64,000 nucleotides of DNA from MPNO01 sp965205995. Lineage in GTDB: Bacteria; Pseudomonadota; Alphaproteobacteria; MPNO01. Positions 15,676 to 25,415 of the stretch are shown here, piece by piece. The notes under the pieces were generated by a model. That model was not told the origin of the DNA. It made no database searches and worked only from the letters and a program-made list of their open reading frames with translations. The first letter of the stretch is position 1. Every line of letters starts with the position of its first letter. The stretch spans positions 1,860,001 to 1,924,000 of the forward strand of contig OZ242200.1 of the NCBI GenBank assembly GCA_965205995.1. Reading direction: 5' to 3'. A program made the position numbers and the translations under genes.

Positions 15676-16935
15676 ATGTCGTCGGTTGGCGAAGCGATTC
15701 GATCCACGATCGTCAGCGCGGTGCTGCTGCGGGAACGCTGGCAGAGCGGGGTTGCGTATAACCCGTTATCAGATCGGATGGCGCAAGACCCCTACCCCGT
15801 CTATGCGGCCCTGCGCGCCCGGGACCCGGTGCATCGCAGCCGGCTGATCAACGCCTGGATGTTCAGCCGCCACGCCGATGTCGATGCGATCCTGCGCGAC
15901 TACCGGCATTTCGGCAACGATCCGCGCGACGGCTCGCCCCGGCAGCGCGCCATGCTGCCGCCGGCGGACGAATTCACCATGCTGTTCCTCGACCCGCCGG
16001 ACAACACGCGGCTGCGGGCGCTGGTGAACAAGGCCTTCACCCCGAAGACGGTCAACGCCCTGGAACCGCATATCCGCAGCATTTTGGCGACGCTTCTGGA
16101 CGACATCGAAGATCCCGGCGCCTTCGATCTGATGCAGGCGGTGGCCCAGCCCTTGCCGGTGATCGTCATCGCCGAGATGCTCGGCGTGCCGCCCGAAGAC
16201 CGGCCCCAATTCAAGGTCTGGTCGGCCCAGCGCGCGCGGCTGCTGGAACCCACGATCGGCCGCCGCGAACGCGAGGCCGGCGCCGCGGCTTCCAGGGCTT
16301 TCGACGCCTATTTCCGGTCGATCGTCGAAGCCCGGCGGGCGGAACCGCGGGACGATATCCTGAGCGCCTTGGTGCAGGCGGAGGACGAAGGCGAACGCCT
16401 TACCGAACGCGAGACGCTGAACATGCTGCGCCTCCTCCTGATCGCCGGCAACGAGACCACCGCCAATCTGATCGGCAACGGCACCCTGGCCCTGCTGCGC
16501 AACCCGGAACAGCTTCGGCGGCTCAGGGACGACCCGGGCCTGATCCCGGCGGCGGTGGAGGAATTGATCCGTTTCGATTCGCCGGTTCAGACCGATTTTC
16601 GACGCGTGCTCGCGGATTGCGAGGTGAACGGATTCCCGGTGCGCAAACGCGACAACATCGTCGTCCTTCTGGGCGCGGCCAACCGGGATCCCGAAATGTT
16701 CGAGAACCCGGACCGGCTCGATGTCGGGCGCGACCAGCGGTCCCATCTGTCCTTCGGACGCGGCATCCACCATTGCCTCGGCGCGCCCCTGGCACGCCTC
16801 GAGGGGCGGATCGTGCTTGAGATGCTGCTCGAGCGTTTCTCGGAGATCGGCCTGCTTACCGACCGCCCGAGGTTCCACAGGACCATCGTGCTGCGCGGGC
16901 TCGAATCCCTGCCGCTCCGCTGCGTCGCGGCCTGA
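15676..16935 (+). CDS. Soluble bacterial cytochrome P450
   Basis: The 419-residue protein is a class I bacterial P450 monooxygenase. The haem loop FGRGIHHCLGAPLARLE puts the axial ligand at Cys367. The I-helix reads IAGNETTAN (residues 256-264), with the oxygen-activating Thr pair; the K-helix ExxR is in VEELIRF. No membrane anchor is present, so it is cytoplasmic and needs a ferredoxin and reductase, none of which is encoded in this window. The N-terminal YNPLSDRMAQDPYPVYAALR is typical of the group hydroxylating terpenoids, fatty acids or xenobiotics. It stands alone and is convergent with fadE. Confidence 0.95.
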   Translation: MSSVGEAIRSTIVSAVLLRERWQSGVAYNPLSDRMAQDPYPVYAALRARDPVHRSRLINAWMFSRHADVDAILRDYRHFGNDPRDGSPRQRAMLPPADEFTMLFLDPPDNTRLRALVNKAFTPKTVNALEPHIRSILATLLDDIEDPGAFDLMQAVAQPLPVIVIAEMLGVPPEDRPQFKVWSAQRARLLEPTIGRREREAGAAASRAFDAYFRSIVEARRAEPRDDILSALVQAEDEGERLTERETLNMLRLLLIAGNETTANLIGNGTLALLRNPEQLRRLRDDPGLIPAAVEELIRFDSPVQTDFRRVLADCEVNGFPVRKRDNIVVLLGAANRDPEMFENPDRLDVGRDQRSHLSFGRGIHHCLGAPLARLEGRIVLEMLLERFSEIGLLTDRPRFHRTIVLRGLESLPLRCVAA

Positions 16936-16950
16936 GAGGCCCGGCGCCGG

Positions 16951-18729
16951 TCAGAACTCCTCGGCGCGATGCGCCATGACCGTCGACTTGCCGGCCATGA
17001 CCTTGAGGAAGAGCCCGGCCGTGTCGGGCAGGATCTTCTGCGCGTAGAAGCGGGCGGTCTTGAGCTTGGACTCGTAGAACTCGTCGCCGTCCCGCTTGTC
17101 GCAAGCGAGCTTCGCCATTTGGCACCACATGTAACCCACGGCCACCAGCCCGAACATCTTCAGATAGTCCGACGCCGCGGCGCCGGCTTCTTCCGGATCG
17201 CCGAGCCCACGCTGGGCGACGACGAGGGTCGCGGTCTGGAGCTTGCCGAGCGCCTTGCCCACCGGGCCGACGATATCGGCGAGCGCCGGGTCGTCGCGGT
17301 TGTCTTCGATGAAGGCGATCGCGGGGTGGAAGAAGTGCCGGAGAAGGCGTCCGGCCCGCCGCGGCAGCTTGCGGCCCACCAGGTCGAGCGCCTGGATGCC
17401 GTTCGCGCCCTCGTAGATCTGGGAGATGCGCGCGTCCCGCACCAGCTGCTCCATGCCGAGCTCGCGGATATAGCCATGGCCGCCATGGATCTGGACCGCG
17501 AGATTTGTGGCTTCGAAGCCGTAATCGGTGAAGAAGGCCTTGATGATCGGCGTCATCAGCTGGACCAGCTCATCGGCGTCCTCGCGCACCGACGCATCCG
17601 GATGGTTGCGGGAAATGTCGAGCTGCAGCGCGATCCAGTAGGCCAAAGCGCGGGCGCCTTCGTTGAGCGCCCGCGCGGTGAGTAGCATGCGCCGGACATC
17701 GGGGTGAACGATGATCGGATCGGCGGCCGCGTCGGGCTCCACGGCGCCCTTGAGCGCACGACCCTGGCGGCGTTCCCGGGCGTATGCCGCGGCGCTCTGA
17801 TAGGCGGTCTCGCCGAGCCCGAGGCCCTGAAGCCCGACCCCGAGGCGGGCGCCGTTCATCATCGTGAACATGCAGCGAAGCCCCTCATGGGGCGCGCCGA
17901 CCAGATAGCCTTCCGCCTCGTCGAAATGCATCACACAGGTCGCCGAGCCGTGAATGCCCATCTTGTGCTCGATCGAGCCACATCTGACGCCGTTGGCCGG
18001 CCCGGGCGTGCCGTCGGCGTTCAACTTCCGCTTCGGCACCAGGAACAGGCTGATGCCGCGCACGCCGGACGGCGCGTCGGGCAGCCTCGCGAGCACCAGA
18101 TGGACGATGTTCTCGGTGAGATCGTGCTCCCCGGCGGAGATGAATATCTTGGTGCCTGAGACCGCATAGCGGCCGTCGCCGGCGGGCACCGCCCTGGTGC
18201 GGACCTGACCGAGATCGGTGCCGCAATGGGCTTCCGTCAGGCACATGGTGCCGCTCCAGCTCCCGTCGGCGAGCCGGGGCAGATAGGCTTCCTTGAGAGC
18301 GTCCGCGGCATGGGCCTCGATCAGCGCCGCCGCCCCTCTCGACAGCAGCGGGTAGACGCCGAAGGCGAGGTTGGTGGAACAGACCATCTCGTCGAACACC
18401 ACGCTCACCAGCTCCGGCAGGCCCTGGCCGCCATAAGCGGGCGCCACCGTCACGCCGGTCCAGCCGGCTTCGACGAAGCGCCGATAGGCTTCCTTGAAGC
18501 CGCTCGGTGTACGCACCGCTCCGTTTTCGTAGTGGCAACCCTCCTCGTCCGCGGGCCGGTTGAGCGGCAGCAGCGTGTTCTCGCAGAGCTTGGCGCCTTC
18601 CTCGATCATGGCGTCGATGACGTCCGGGGTCGCCTCCTCGTAGCCCGGCAGGGTGGCGAGCGTGCTTGCGTCGAGCAGCTCGTTGAGCACGAAGCGCATG
18701 TCCCTGAGTGGCGCCCGATAGGTCTGCAT
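16951..18729 (-). CDS. fadE: Acyl-CoA dehydrogenase with C-terminal extension (FadE/DmdC type)
   Basis: The 592-residue flavoprotein is in the long acyl-CoA dehydrogenase group with an extra C-terminal domain, like Bacillus FadE and the methylmercaptopropionyl-CoA dehydrogenase DmdC. Conserved blocks include TMCLTEAHCGTDLGQ, KIFISAGEHDL, IHGGHGYIRELGME and IYEGANGIQALDLVGRK (usually YEGTNG; Thr is Ala here), the last next to the catalytic-base and FAD site. It oxidises an acyl-CoA to the 2-enoyl-CoA, passing electrons to ETF. The ATG at 18729 is the start giving family length. It is divergent from fadA-fadN across a 144-base shared control region, so all three probably serve one beta-oxidation route. 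DmdC-like use of sulphur acyl-CoAs is possible but unproven. Confidence 0.9.
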   Translation of the reverse strand: MQTYRAPLRDMRFVLNELLDASTLATLPGYEEATPDVIDAMIEEGAKLCENTLLPLNRPADEEGCHYENGAVRTPSGFKEAYRRFVEAGWTGVTVAPAYGGQGLPELVSVVFDEMVCSTNLAFGVYPLLSRGAAALIEAHAADALKEAYLPRLADGSWSGTMCLTEAHCGTDLGQVRTRAVPAGDGRYAVSGTKIFISAGEHDLTENIVHLVLARLPDAPSGVRGISLFLVPKRKLNADGTPGPANGVRCGSIEHKMGIHGSATCVMHFDEAEGYLVGAPHEGLRCMFTMMNGARLGVGLQGLGLGETAYQSAAAYARERRQGRALKGAVEPDAAADPIIVHPDVRRMLLTARALNEGARALAYWIALQLDISRNHPDASVREDADELVQLMTPIIKAFFTDYGFEATNLAVQIHGGHGYIRELGMEQLVRDARISQIYEGANGIQALDLVGRKLPRRAGRLLRHFFHPAIAFIEDNRDDPALADIVGPVGKALGKLQTATLVVAQRGLGDPEEAGAAASDYLKMFGLVAVGYMWCQMAKLACDKRDGDEFYESKLKTARFYAQKILPDTAGLFLKVMAGKSTVMAHRAEEF

Positions 18730-18765
18730 GATCGTCTCTCCCGATACTCCGGCGCGAGCATTGCC

Positions 18766-18819
18766 GCCTTGACGATATGGTCCCACGCCTTGACGGTACC
18801 AGACAGGGTTCCATATTTT
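18766..18819 (+). promoter_or_regulatory. Direct repeats and candidate promoter between fadE and fadA
   Basis: GCCTTGACG occurs twice, at 18766-18774 and 18787-18795, exactly 21 bases apart (two helical turns). The second contains TTGACG, followed after 18 bases by TATTTT (18814-18819). This is a plausible -35/-10 pair for fadA with a leader of about 50 bases. The repeats may also be half-sites for a fatty-acid regulator. No experimental support; inferred from pattern and position. Confidence 0.4.
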
Positions 18820-18873
18820 CCGTCGCGGCTTCGGCGAGCGGAGCGCGGCCCACACAGCGCAAGGTACCTGACC

Positions 18874-20010
18874 ATGAACCACCCCGTCATCGCCGGCTAT
18901 GTCCGTTCGCCCTTTCACTTCGCCCACAAGGGCGCGCTGGTCGAGAAGCGGCCGGACGATCTCGCGGCCGAGGTGGTGCGCGGACTGATCGCGGAGACCG
19001 GTGTCGATGCCGCGGAGATCGAGGATCTGATCGTCGGCTGCGCTTTCCCCGAGGGCGAACAGGGACTCAACCTGGGGCGCATCGTGGGTCAGGTCGCGGA
19101 TCTGCCGATCTCGGTCGCCGGCGCCACGGTCAACCGTTTCTGCGGCTCGTCGATGCAGGCGATCCACATGGCCGCCGGCGCGATTCGCATGGATGCGGGA
19201 GAGGCGTTTATCTGCGCCGGCGTCGAATCCATGAGCCGGGTGCCCATGGGCGGCTTCAACCCGGCGCCGAATCCGGAGCTCTATGAGAGGAACGAAGGCG
19301 CCTATATGTCGATGGGCGAGACCGCGGAGAATCTTGCCCGGAAATACCAGATCACCCGCGAGGAACAGGATGAGCTGGCGGTCGCAAGCCATGCCCGCGC
19401 CGCGGCGGCCTGGGAATCGGGCAGGTTCGCCGGCGAGGTGATCGCCATCGAGACCGGAAACGGTCCGGTCGAGCGCGACGGCTGCATCCGCCCGGGCACG
19501 AGCGCGGAAATCCTCGCCGGCCTCGAACCCGCGTTCGACGCGGACGGGACGGTCACCGCCGGCTCCTCGTCCCCGCTCACCGACGGCGCCGCCGCGGTGC
19601 TGGTCTGCACCGAGGACTTCGCGGCCCGCAACGGGCTCTCCGTGCTCGCCCGGATCAAGTCGATCGCCGTCGCCGGATGCGCGCCGGAGATTATGGGATA
19701 CGGCCCGGTCGTGTCGTCGGGGAAGGCGCTCGACCGGGCCGGGCTGAAAATGGCCGACATCGATCTGGTCGAGCTCAACGAGGCCTTCGCGGCGCAGGCC
19801 CTCGCCTGTGTGCGGGAGCTGTCGATCGACCTCGAGCGCATGAACATCGACGGCGGGGCGATCGCTATCGGCCACCCGCTCGGCGCCACCGGCGCGCGCA
19901 TCACCGGCAAGGCGGCGCAGCTCCTGCGCCGCGAGGACAAGCGATACGCTCTCGTCACCCAGTGCATCGGAGGCGGCCAGGGCATCTCCACCGTGCTCGA
20001 GGCCGCCTGA
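18874..20010 (+). CDS. fadA: Acetyl-CoA acyltransferase (3-ketoacyl-CoA thiolase)
   Basis: The 378-residue thiolase cleaves 3-ketoacyl-CoA with CoA to acetyl-CoA and a shortened acyl-CoA. The nucleophile is Cys90 (NRFCGSSMQ), with His334 in GGAIAIGHPLGATGAR and the proton-donor Cys364 in CIGGGQG; all are intact. Its TGA overlaps the ATG of fadN (ATGA), so thiolase and hydratase/dehydrogenase are co-translated, as expected for a beta-oxidation complex. The pairing with a HAD-first fusion and a long FadE matches the fadNAE gene set of Bacillus. A biosynthetic thiolase role is less likely in this setting. Confidence 0.93.
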   Translation: MNHPVIAGYVRSPFHFAHKGALVEKRPDDLAAEVVRGLIAETGVDAAEIEDLIVGCAFPEGEQGLNLGRIVGQVADLPISVAGATVNRFCGSSMQAIHMAAGAIRMDAGEAFICAGVESMSRVPMGGFNPAPNPELYERNEGAYMSMGETAENLARKYQITREEQDELAVASHARAAAAWESGRFAGEVIAIETGNGPVERDGCIRPGTSAEILAGLEPAFDADGTVTAGSSSPLTDGAAAVLVCTEDFAARNGLSVLARIKSIAVAGCAPEIMGYGPVVSSGKALDRAGLKMADIDLVELNEAFAAQALACVRELSIDLERMNIDGGAIAIGHPLGATGARITGKAAQLLRREDKRYALVTQCIGGGQGISTVLEAA

Positions 20011-22337
20011 TGCCGATCGAGAAGGCGGCCGTCATCGGGGCCGGTCTGATGGGCGGCGCCATCGCCGCCCATATCGCCAATAGCGGCCATGAGGTCGCGC
20101 TCCTCGACATCGTGCCGGAGGGGAAAGGCAACCGGAACGCGCTGGCCGAGGGCGCGGTCGCCGGAATGCTCAAGAGCGACCCCGCACCGTTCATGGACAG
20201 GTCGGACGCCAGGCGCATCGCCACCGGCAATATCGAGGACCATCTGGATCTCCTGGGAGATGCCGACTGGATCGTCGAGGCGGTGACGGAACGGGTCGAG
20301 ATCAAGCAGGCCCTCTACCGCCGCATCGATCCTGTGCGGAAGAAGGGCGCGATCGTCTCGTCGAACACTTCGACAATCCCCTGGCATGTGCTGACGGAGG
20401 GGATGCCGGAGGACTTCGCCCGGGACTTCCTGATCACCCATTTCTTCAACCCACCGCGCTACATGCGGTTGCTGGAGGTGGCGGCGGGGCCGGCGACCCG
20501 GCCGGACGCGTTGGCGGCGGTCTCCGACTTCGCGGACCGCAAGCTCGGCAAGAGCGTGGTCCCGTGCAACGACACGCCCGGCTTCATCGCCAACCGTATC
20601 GGCACCTTCTGGCTTTCTTCCGCCATCGGGGCGGCGCTGGAGGGCGGGGTGACGGTCGAGGAGGCGGACGCCCTGATGGGCCGCCCCATAGGGGCGCCGA
20701 AGACCGGCGTGTTCGGGCTGATCGATCTCGTCGGCCTCGATCTGATGCCGCTCGTCGGGCGCAGCCTCAGGGACGCGCTGCCGGCGGACGACCCACTCCG
20801 CGCCGTCTACGGCGAACCCGAGATCGTCCGGACGATGATCGACGGGGGCTATACCGGCCGCAAGGGGAAGGGCGGCTTTTACCGGCTCGACCCGGATTCC
20901 GGGAAGCGGGAGAAGCAGGTCATCGACCTCCAATCGGGCGAATACGCGCCCGCCAGGCGCCCCCGGCCGGAGAGCATCGAACAGGCCGGACGCTCGCTCC
21001 GCGCCCTGTTCGAGTTCCCCGACAGGACGGGCGAATATGCCTGGCGGGTGATGTCGGGCACGCTCGCCTACGCCGCCGGGCTGGTGCCGGAGATCGCCGA
21101 CGATGTCGAGGCGATCGATCGCGCCATGCGCCTCGGCTACAACTGGAAACGCGGCCCGTTCGAGTTGATCGACGATTTGGGCGCGGAGTGGTTCGCAGCA
21201 AAGCTCGCCGCCGAAGGACGGCAGGTGCCGGCGCTCCTCCGGGCGGCCGCGGATGGCGGCGGATTTTACCGGGTTTCGGACGGTCGCCGCGACCGCCTCG
21301 CCGCCGGGGGGAAATATGGGCCGGTCGAGCGCCCCCCGGGCGTTCTCCTGCTGTCCGACGTCAAGCTCAGCGGTCGGCGGCTGGCGGGCAACGGCTCGGC
21401 AAGCCTGTGGGACCTCGGGGACGGGGTTGCCTGCCTCGAATTCCACTCCAAGATGAACGCGCTCGACACCGACATCATGGCGCTGATCGAAGAATCGGTG
21501 GAGATCGTCGGCCGCGACATGACGGCCCTGGTGATCCACAACGAGGGCAGCAACTTCTCGGTCGGGATGAATCTCGGCCTCGCTCTTTTCGCCGTCAATG
21601 TCGGCGCCTGGCCGATGATCGAGGAGACGGTGAAGCGGGGCCAGGACGCGTTCGCGGCGCTCAAATTCGCGCCGTTTCCGGTGGTCGGCGCGCCCTCGGG
21701 CATGGCGCTCGGCGGCGGTTGCGAAATCCTGCTGCACTGCGATGCGGTGCAGGCCCATGCCGAGAGCTATATCGGCCTGGTGGAAGCGGGGGTCGGGATC
21801 GTGCCCGGATGGGGCGGTTGCAAGGAAATGATGCTGCGCGGGCTCGCCCCGAAACAGGGGGGATTCGGGGGCCCGATGATGGCGATCTCCAAGGTTTTCG
21901 AGACCATCGGGCTCGCCAAGGTCTCGCGCTCGGCGAAGGAGGCCCGGAAACTCGGTTTTCTGCGCCACGGCGACGGCATCAGCGCCAACCGCGACCGGCT
22001 ATTGGGCGATGCGAAGGCCAGGGCGCTGGCGCTGGCCGAGGACTACGCGGCGCCGGCGCCGGCGACGGTCAGGCTGCCGGGCAAGACCGGGCGCATCGCG
22101 CTGAAGATGGCGGTCAAGGGGCTCGGCAAGACCGGCAAGGCGTCGCCCCACGACCTCGTGGTGGTGGACCATCTCGGGATGGTGCTGACGGGCGGCGATA
22201 CCGACGCGACCAGGGAAATCCCGGAAGAGCGTCTCTCGGAGCTGGAGCGTCAGGCGATCCTCGCCCTGATCCGCACCCCCGCCACCATCGCCCGCATGGA
22301 GCATATGCTGGAGACCGGCAAACCGCTACGGAACTAG
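20010..22337 (+). CDS. fadN: 3-hydroxyacyl-CoA dehydrogenase / enoyl-CoA hydratase fusion (FadN type)
   Basis: The 775-residue fusion has the NAD-binding hydroxyacyl-CoA dehydrogenase first (GAGLMGGAIAAH from residue 10; NTSTIPW; HFFNPPRYM; NDTPGFIANRIG) and an enoyl-CoA hydratase/isomerase domain after about residue 460 (IHNEGSNFSVGMNL; GMALGGGCEILLHCD; EAGVGIVPGWGG). This order is that of Bacillus FadN, the reverse of E. coli FadB. It performs two middle steps of beta-oxidation. It overlaps fadA by one base. Its TAG stop is formed by the CTAG end of the repeat at 22334-22550, so the natural C-terminus may have been changed by that element; the family length (about 790) suggests little was lost. 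Confidence 0.92.
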   Translation: MPIEKAAVIGAGLMGGAIAAHIANSGHEVALLDIVPEGKGNRNALAEGAVAGMLKSDPAPFMDRSDARRIATGNIEDHLDLLGDADWIVEAVTERVEIKQALYRRIDPVRKKGAIVSSNTSTIPWHVLTEGMPEDFARDFLITHFFNPPRYMRLLEVAAGPATRPDALAAVSDFADRKLGKSVVPCNDTPGFIANRIGTFWLSSAIGAALEGGVTVEEADALMGRPIGAPKTGVFGLIDLVGLDLMPLVGRSLRDALPADDPLRAVYGEPEIVRTMIDGGYTGRKGKGGFYRLDPDSGKREKQVIDLQSGEYAPARRPRPESIEQAGRSLRALFEFPDRTGEYAWRVMSGTLAYAAGLVPEIADDVEAIDRAMRLGYNWKRGPFELIDDLGAEWFAAKLAAEGRQVPALLRAAADGGGFYRVSDGRRDRLAAGGKYGPVERPPGVLLLSDVKLSGRRLAGNGSASLWDLGDGVACLEFHSKMNALDTDIMALIEESVEIVGRDMTALVIHNEGSNFSVGMNLGLALFAVNVGAWPMIEETVKRGQDAFAALKFAPFPVVGAPSGMALGGGCEILLHCDAVQAHAESYIGLVEAGVGIVPGWGGCKEMMLRGLAPKQGGFGGPMMAISKVFETIGLAKVSRSAKEARKLGFLRHGDGISANRDRLLGDAKARALALAEDYAAPAPATVRLPGKTGRIALKMAVKGLGKTGKASPHDLVVVDHLGMVLTGGDTDATREIPEERLSELERQAILALIRTPATIARMEHMLETGKPLRN

Positions 22338-22550
22338 AGCGCGTCCGTTTTTCTTGGAACCGCCGACGATGCCGATGCGCGCCCTTCGATACGCGGCTTC
22401 GCCGCTACTCAGGGTGAGGGATGGGTTTTGGGCGGCCAAAAATCCCCCTCATCCCGAACAGGCCCCCCTCGGCTTCGCTCGGGACAGGCTGCGCGCCGTA
22501 TCGAGGGACGCCACGCCGCCGCGGTTCCACCCAAGTCGGATACGCTCTAG
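22334..22550. repeat. 217-bp inverted-repeat element with CTAG ends (MITE/REP-like)
   Basis: The left end starts CTAGAGCGCGTCCG and continues to TGGAACCGC. The right end, read on the minus strand, starts CTAGAGCGTATCCG and continues to TGGAACCGC, giving imperfect terminal inverted repeats of about 30 bases. Inside are small hairpins such as GCGGC-TTC-GCCGC and an inverted match (TCGATACG and CGTATCGA). No transposase frame is present. The two terminal CTAG tetramers supply the stop codons of both neighbours: fadN on the plus strand and the ligase remnant on the minus strand. Further end copies lie at 1203 and 2446. It looks like a non-autonomous mobile or REP-type sequence; the mobilising enzyme is unknown. 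Confidence 0.7.
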
Positions 22551-22774
22551 GCGCTGTCGGTGGGATAGACGCCGGAGACGATCCCGCCGACGCACTGGAC
22601 GCCGAGATCCGCGTAAATCCATTCCTTGTTGTCTTCGGAGAGGATGGAAACGACCTCGCCCCGCTCCAGCCTCAGCGCGGCGAGTCCCAGGTCGATGACG
22701 CCGAGACCGGCGTCGTCGCGCTCGCGCGGCCGATCCAGGGTCTCTTGCAGCGGGGCTTGCACCTCTACCCTCAC
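22547..22774 (-). pseudogene. Truncated AMP-binding acyl-CoA ligase remnant
   Basis: The 75-codon frame contains a recognisable N-terminal stretch of long-chain acyl-CoA ligases: GLAALRLERGEVVSILSEDN, then KEWIYADLGVQCVGG and VYPTDSA. A full enzyme has 600 or more residues. The start (GTG, overlapping the livF stop as GTGA) suggests it was the last gene of the liv operon, but about 40 N-terminal residues of the usual domain are missing and everything after PTDSA is lost. The stop codon is the CTAG end of the repeat at 22334-22550. So an insertion or a repeat-mediated deletion probably removed the rest of the gene, including all catalytic motifs. Confidence 0.75.
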
Positions 22775-23540
22775 GATCGCCAGGTCTTCCGGCGCTTCCA
22801 GCGCCGTTCGCCGAGCATGCTTGTCTCCTGCGCGCCGAGATAGAATTCCTGGATGTCCCTGCTTTGTTTGAGCCGTTCGGCGGATCCCTCCATCACCAGC
22901 TGCCCGGTCTCCATCACATAGCCGAAATCGGCGATATCGAGCGCCAGCCTGGCATTCTGTTCCACCAGCAGCATGGCGACGCCGCGCTCCTCCTTCAGGC
23001 GGCGGATGATGGCGAATATGTCGCGGACCATGATCGGCGACAGGCCGAGCGACGGCTCGTCCAGCAGCATGATCCTGGGCCGCGCCATGAGCCCGCGCGC
23101 GATCGCCAGCATCTGCTGCTCTCCGCCGGAAAGCGTGCCGGTGGGCTGGCGGAGCCGTTCCTTCAGGACCGGGAAATAGCGGAAAATCGTCTCCATGTCG
23201 CAGTCCACGCCGCCGTCCCGGCGGGTATAGGCGCCCATCGCCAGGTTTTCCCCGACGGTGAGCAGCGGGAACACTTCCCTCCCCTCGGGCACATGGATGA
23301 CGCCCTTGCGAACGATCCGGTCGGGATCGTCGCCTGCGATGGGCTCGCCGGCGAGCCGCACCTCCCCTTTCTCGGGGTCCATGATGCCGGAAATCGTCCT
23401 CAGCAGCGTGGTCTTTCCGGCTCCGTTCGCGCCCAGCACCGCGACGACCGTACCCTCGCGGACGTCGAGGCTCACGCCGCGGATCGCCATGATCGGCCCG
23501 TAGAAGCTTTCGAGGTTGCGGACCTCCAGCAGCGCGTTGC

Positions 23541-23544
<4 letters not shown>
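22771..23544 (-). CDS. livF: Branched-chain amino-acid-type ABC transporter ATP-binding protein LivF
   Basis: The 257-residue ABC ATPase has Walker A GANGAGKT (38-45), signature LSGGEQQ (138-144) and Walker B LLDEPS. It forms the cytoplasmic heterodimer with LivG that drives a LivHM-type importer. The tail after FYLGAQE (GERRWKRRKTW) is the short basic end common in LivF proteins next to acyl-CoA ligase genes. Its ATG overlaps the livG stop (ATGA) and its stop overlaps the ligase-remnant start, so the whole liv set is one transcript on the minus strand. Substrates of such systems include branched amino acids, amides, urea and aromatic acids; the linked ligase relic hints at a carboxylic acid. 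Confidence 0.93.
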
Positions 23545-24310
<766 letters not shown>

Positions 24311-24314
<4 letters not shown>

Positions 24315-25411
24315 CTCAGCCGCTCGGTCTTGAGATAGCTCTTCTGCCGGCGGAACATGTCGCGGCGGTAGAACGGGAACAGCTCGAAATAGATCCGCCA
24401 CTTGGCGATCCGCCCGTGGATTCCGAGCGGTTCGAACAGGATGACGAATATCAGGATCAGCCCGAATATCCCGGCCTCGAGTCTGGGGATCGCAACGCCC
24501 CCGCCGCCGAGGGCCTGGGCGATCCCGTCGCGCGCGATGTTGATCGCCTGCGGGATGATCCCGACCACCACCGCGCCGTAATAGGCGCCGTGAATCGAGC
24601 CTAGACCGCCGATCACGATCATCAGCAGAAGCTGGATCGAGATCGCCACGGTGAAGACCTCGTGGTTGAACGTGTAGAAAAAATGCCCCATCAGCGCGCC
24701 GGCCCATCCCGTCGCCATGCAGGAGAGGCCGAAGGCCGCCGCCTTGGTCCGCGCCAGGTTCACCCCCATGGCCTGGGCGGAAATCTCCGAATCGCGCACC
24801 GCCAGGAAGGCCCGTCCGAGAGGCGCCCGCAGGATGTTGCAATAGCCGAGCGTCACCAGCACGGCGACGGCAAGGCAAAGCCAGTAGAACAGGCCGGGGG
24901 AGCCGAACCGGTCGAATTCCACCCCGGCGATCGAGATCGCCGGCGCCGTCAGCCCCACCACGCCGCCGGTCCAGGGTTCCGCGAGCACGATGATGTCCTC
25001 GGTCAGGATCGACAGGGCGAGGGTCGCGATGGCGAGATAAATGCCGTGGAGTCGAAGCACCGGGATGGCGATCAGAACGCCGAGGAGCCCGGTGACGATC
25101 CCGGCGAGCGCGAAGGACACCGGGAAAGGCAGGCCGAACCGCCCCATCAGAATGGCGTGCGCGTAGCAGCCGGCGGCGAGGAACGCCGCATGGCCCAGGC
25201 TCGGCTGCCCGGCATGACCGGTCAGCACCATCAGACCCATCCCGGCGATGGCCCAGATCAGGACGTTCGTGGCCTCGCCGATCAGGAAGTCGTCGAGCAG
25301 GAAGGGCAGCGCGACCGCGACCGCGAGAAGCGCGGCGTAGCGCAACGCCTGGCGCGCGTCGGGGAACAGGCGGATGTCGTGATCGTAGCCGGTCTTGAAA
25401 TACACCCGCAA
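24311..25411 (-). CDS. livM: Branched-chain amino-acid-type ABC transporter permease LivM
   Basis: The 366-residue membrane protein has about nine helices and the LivM signature (GHAGQPSLGHAAFLAAG near the first third, then VRDSEISAQAMGVNLARTKA, the coupling loop to the ATPases). The predicted start is TTG at 25411; a GTG two codons later is an alternative. It lies four bases after livH and overlaps livG by four bases. It forms the translocation path with LivH. The tail past residue 330 (about 35 residues, basic and aromatic) is somewhat long. Confidence 0.9.
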
Positions 25412-25415
25412 TGGA

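Noticed and set aside
19302..21968. Very long antisense open frame (about 890 codons) opposite fadA-fadN
   Set aside because: It has no domain-like sequence, is rich in Arg/Pro/Gly/His typical of GC-rich shadow frames, and lies fully opposite two well-supported genes.
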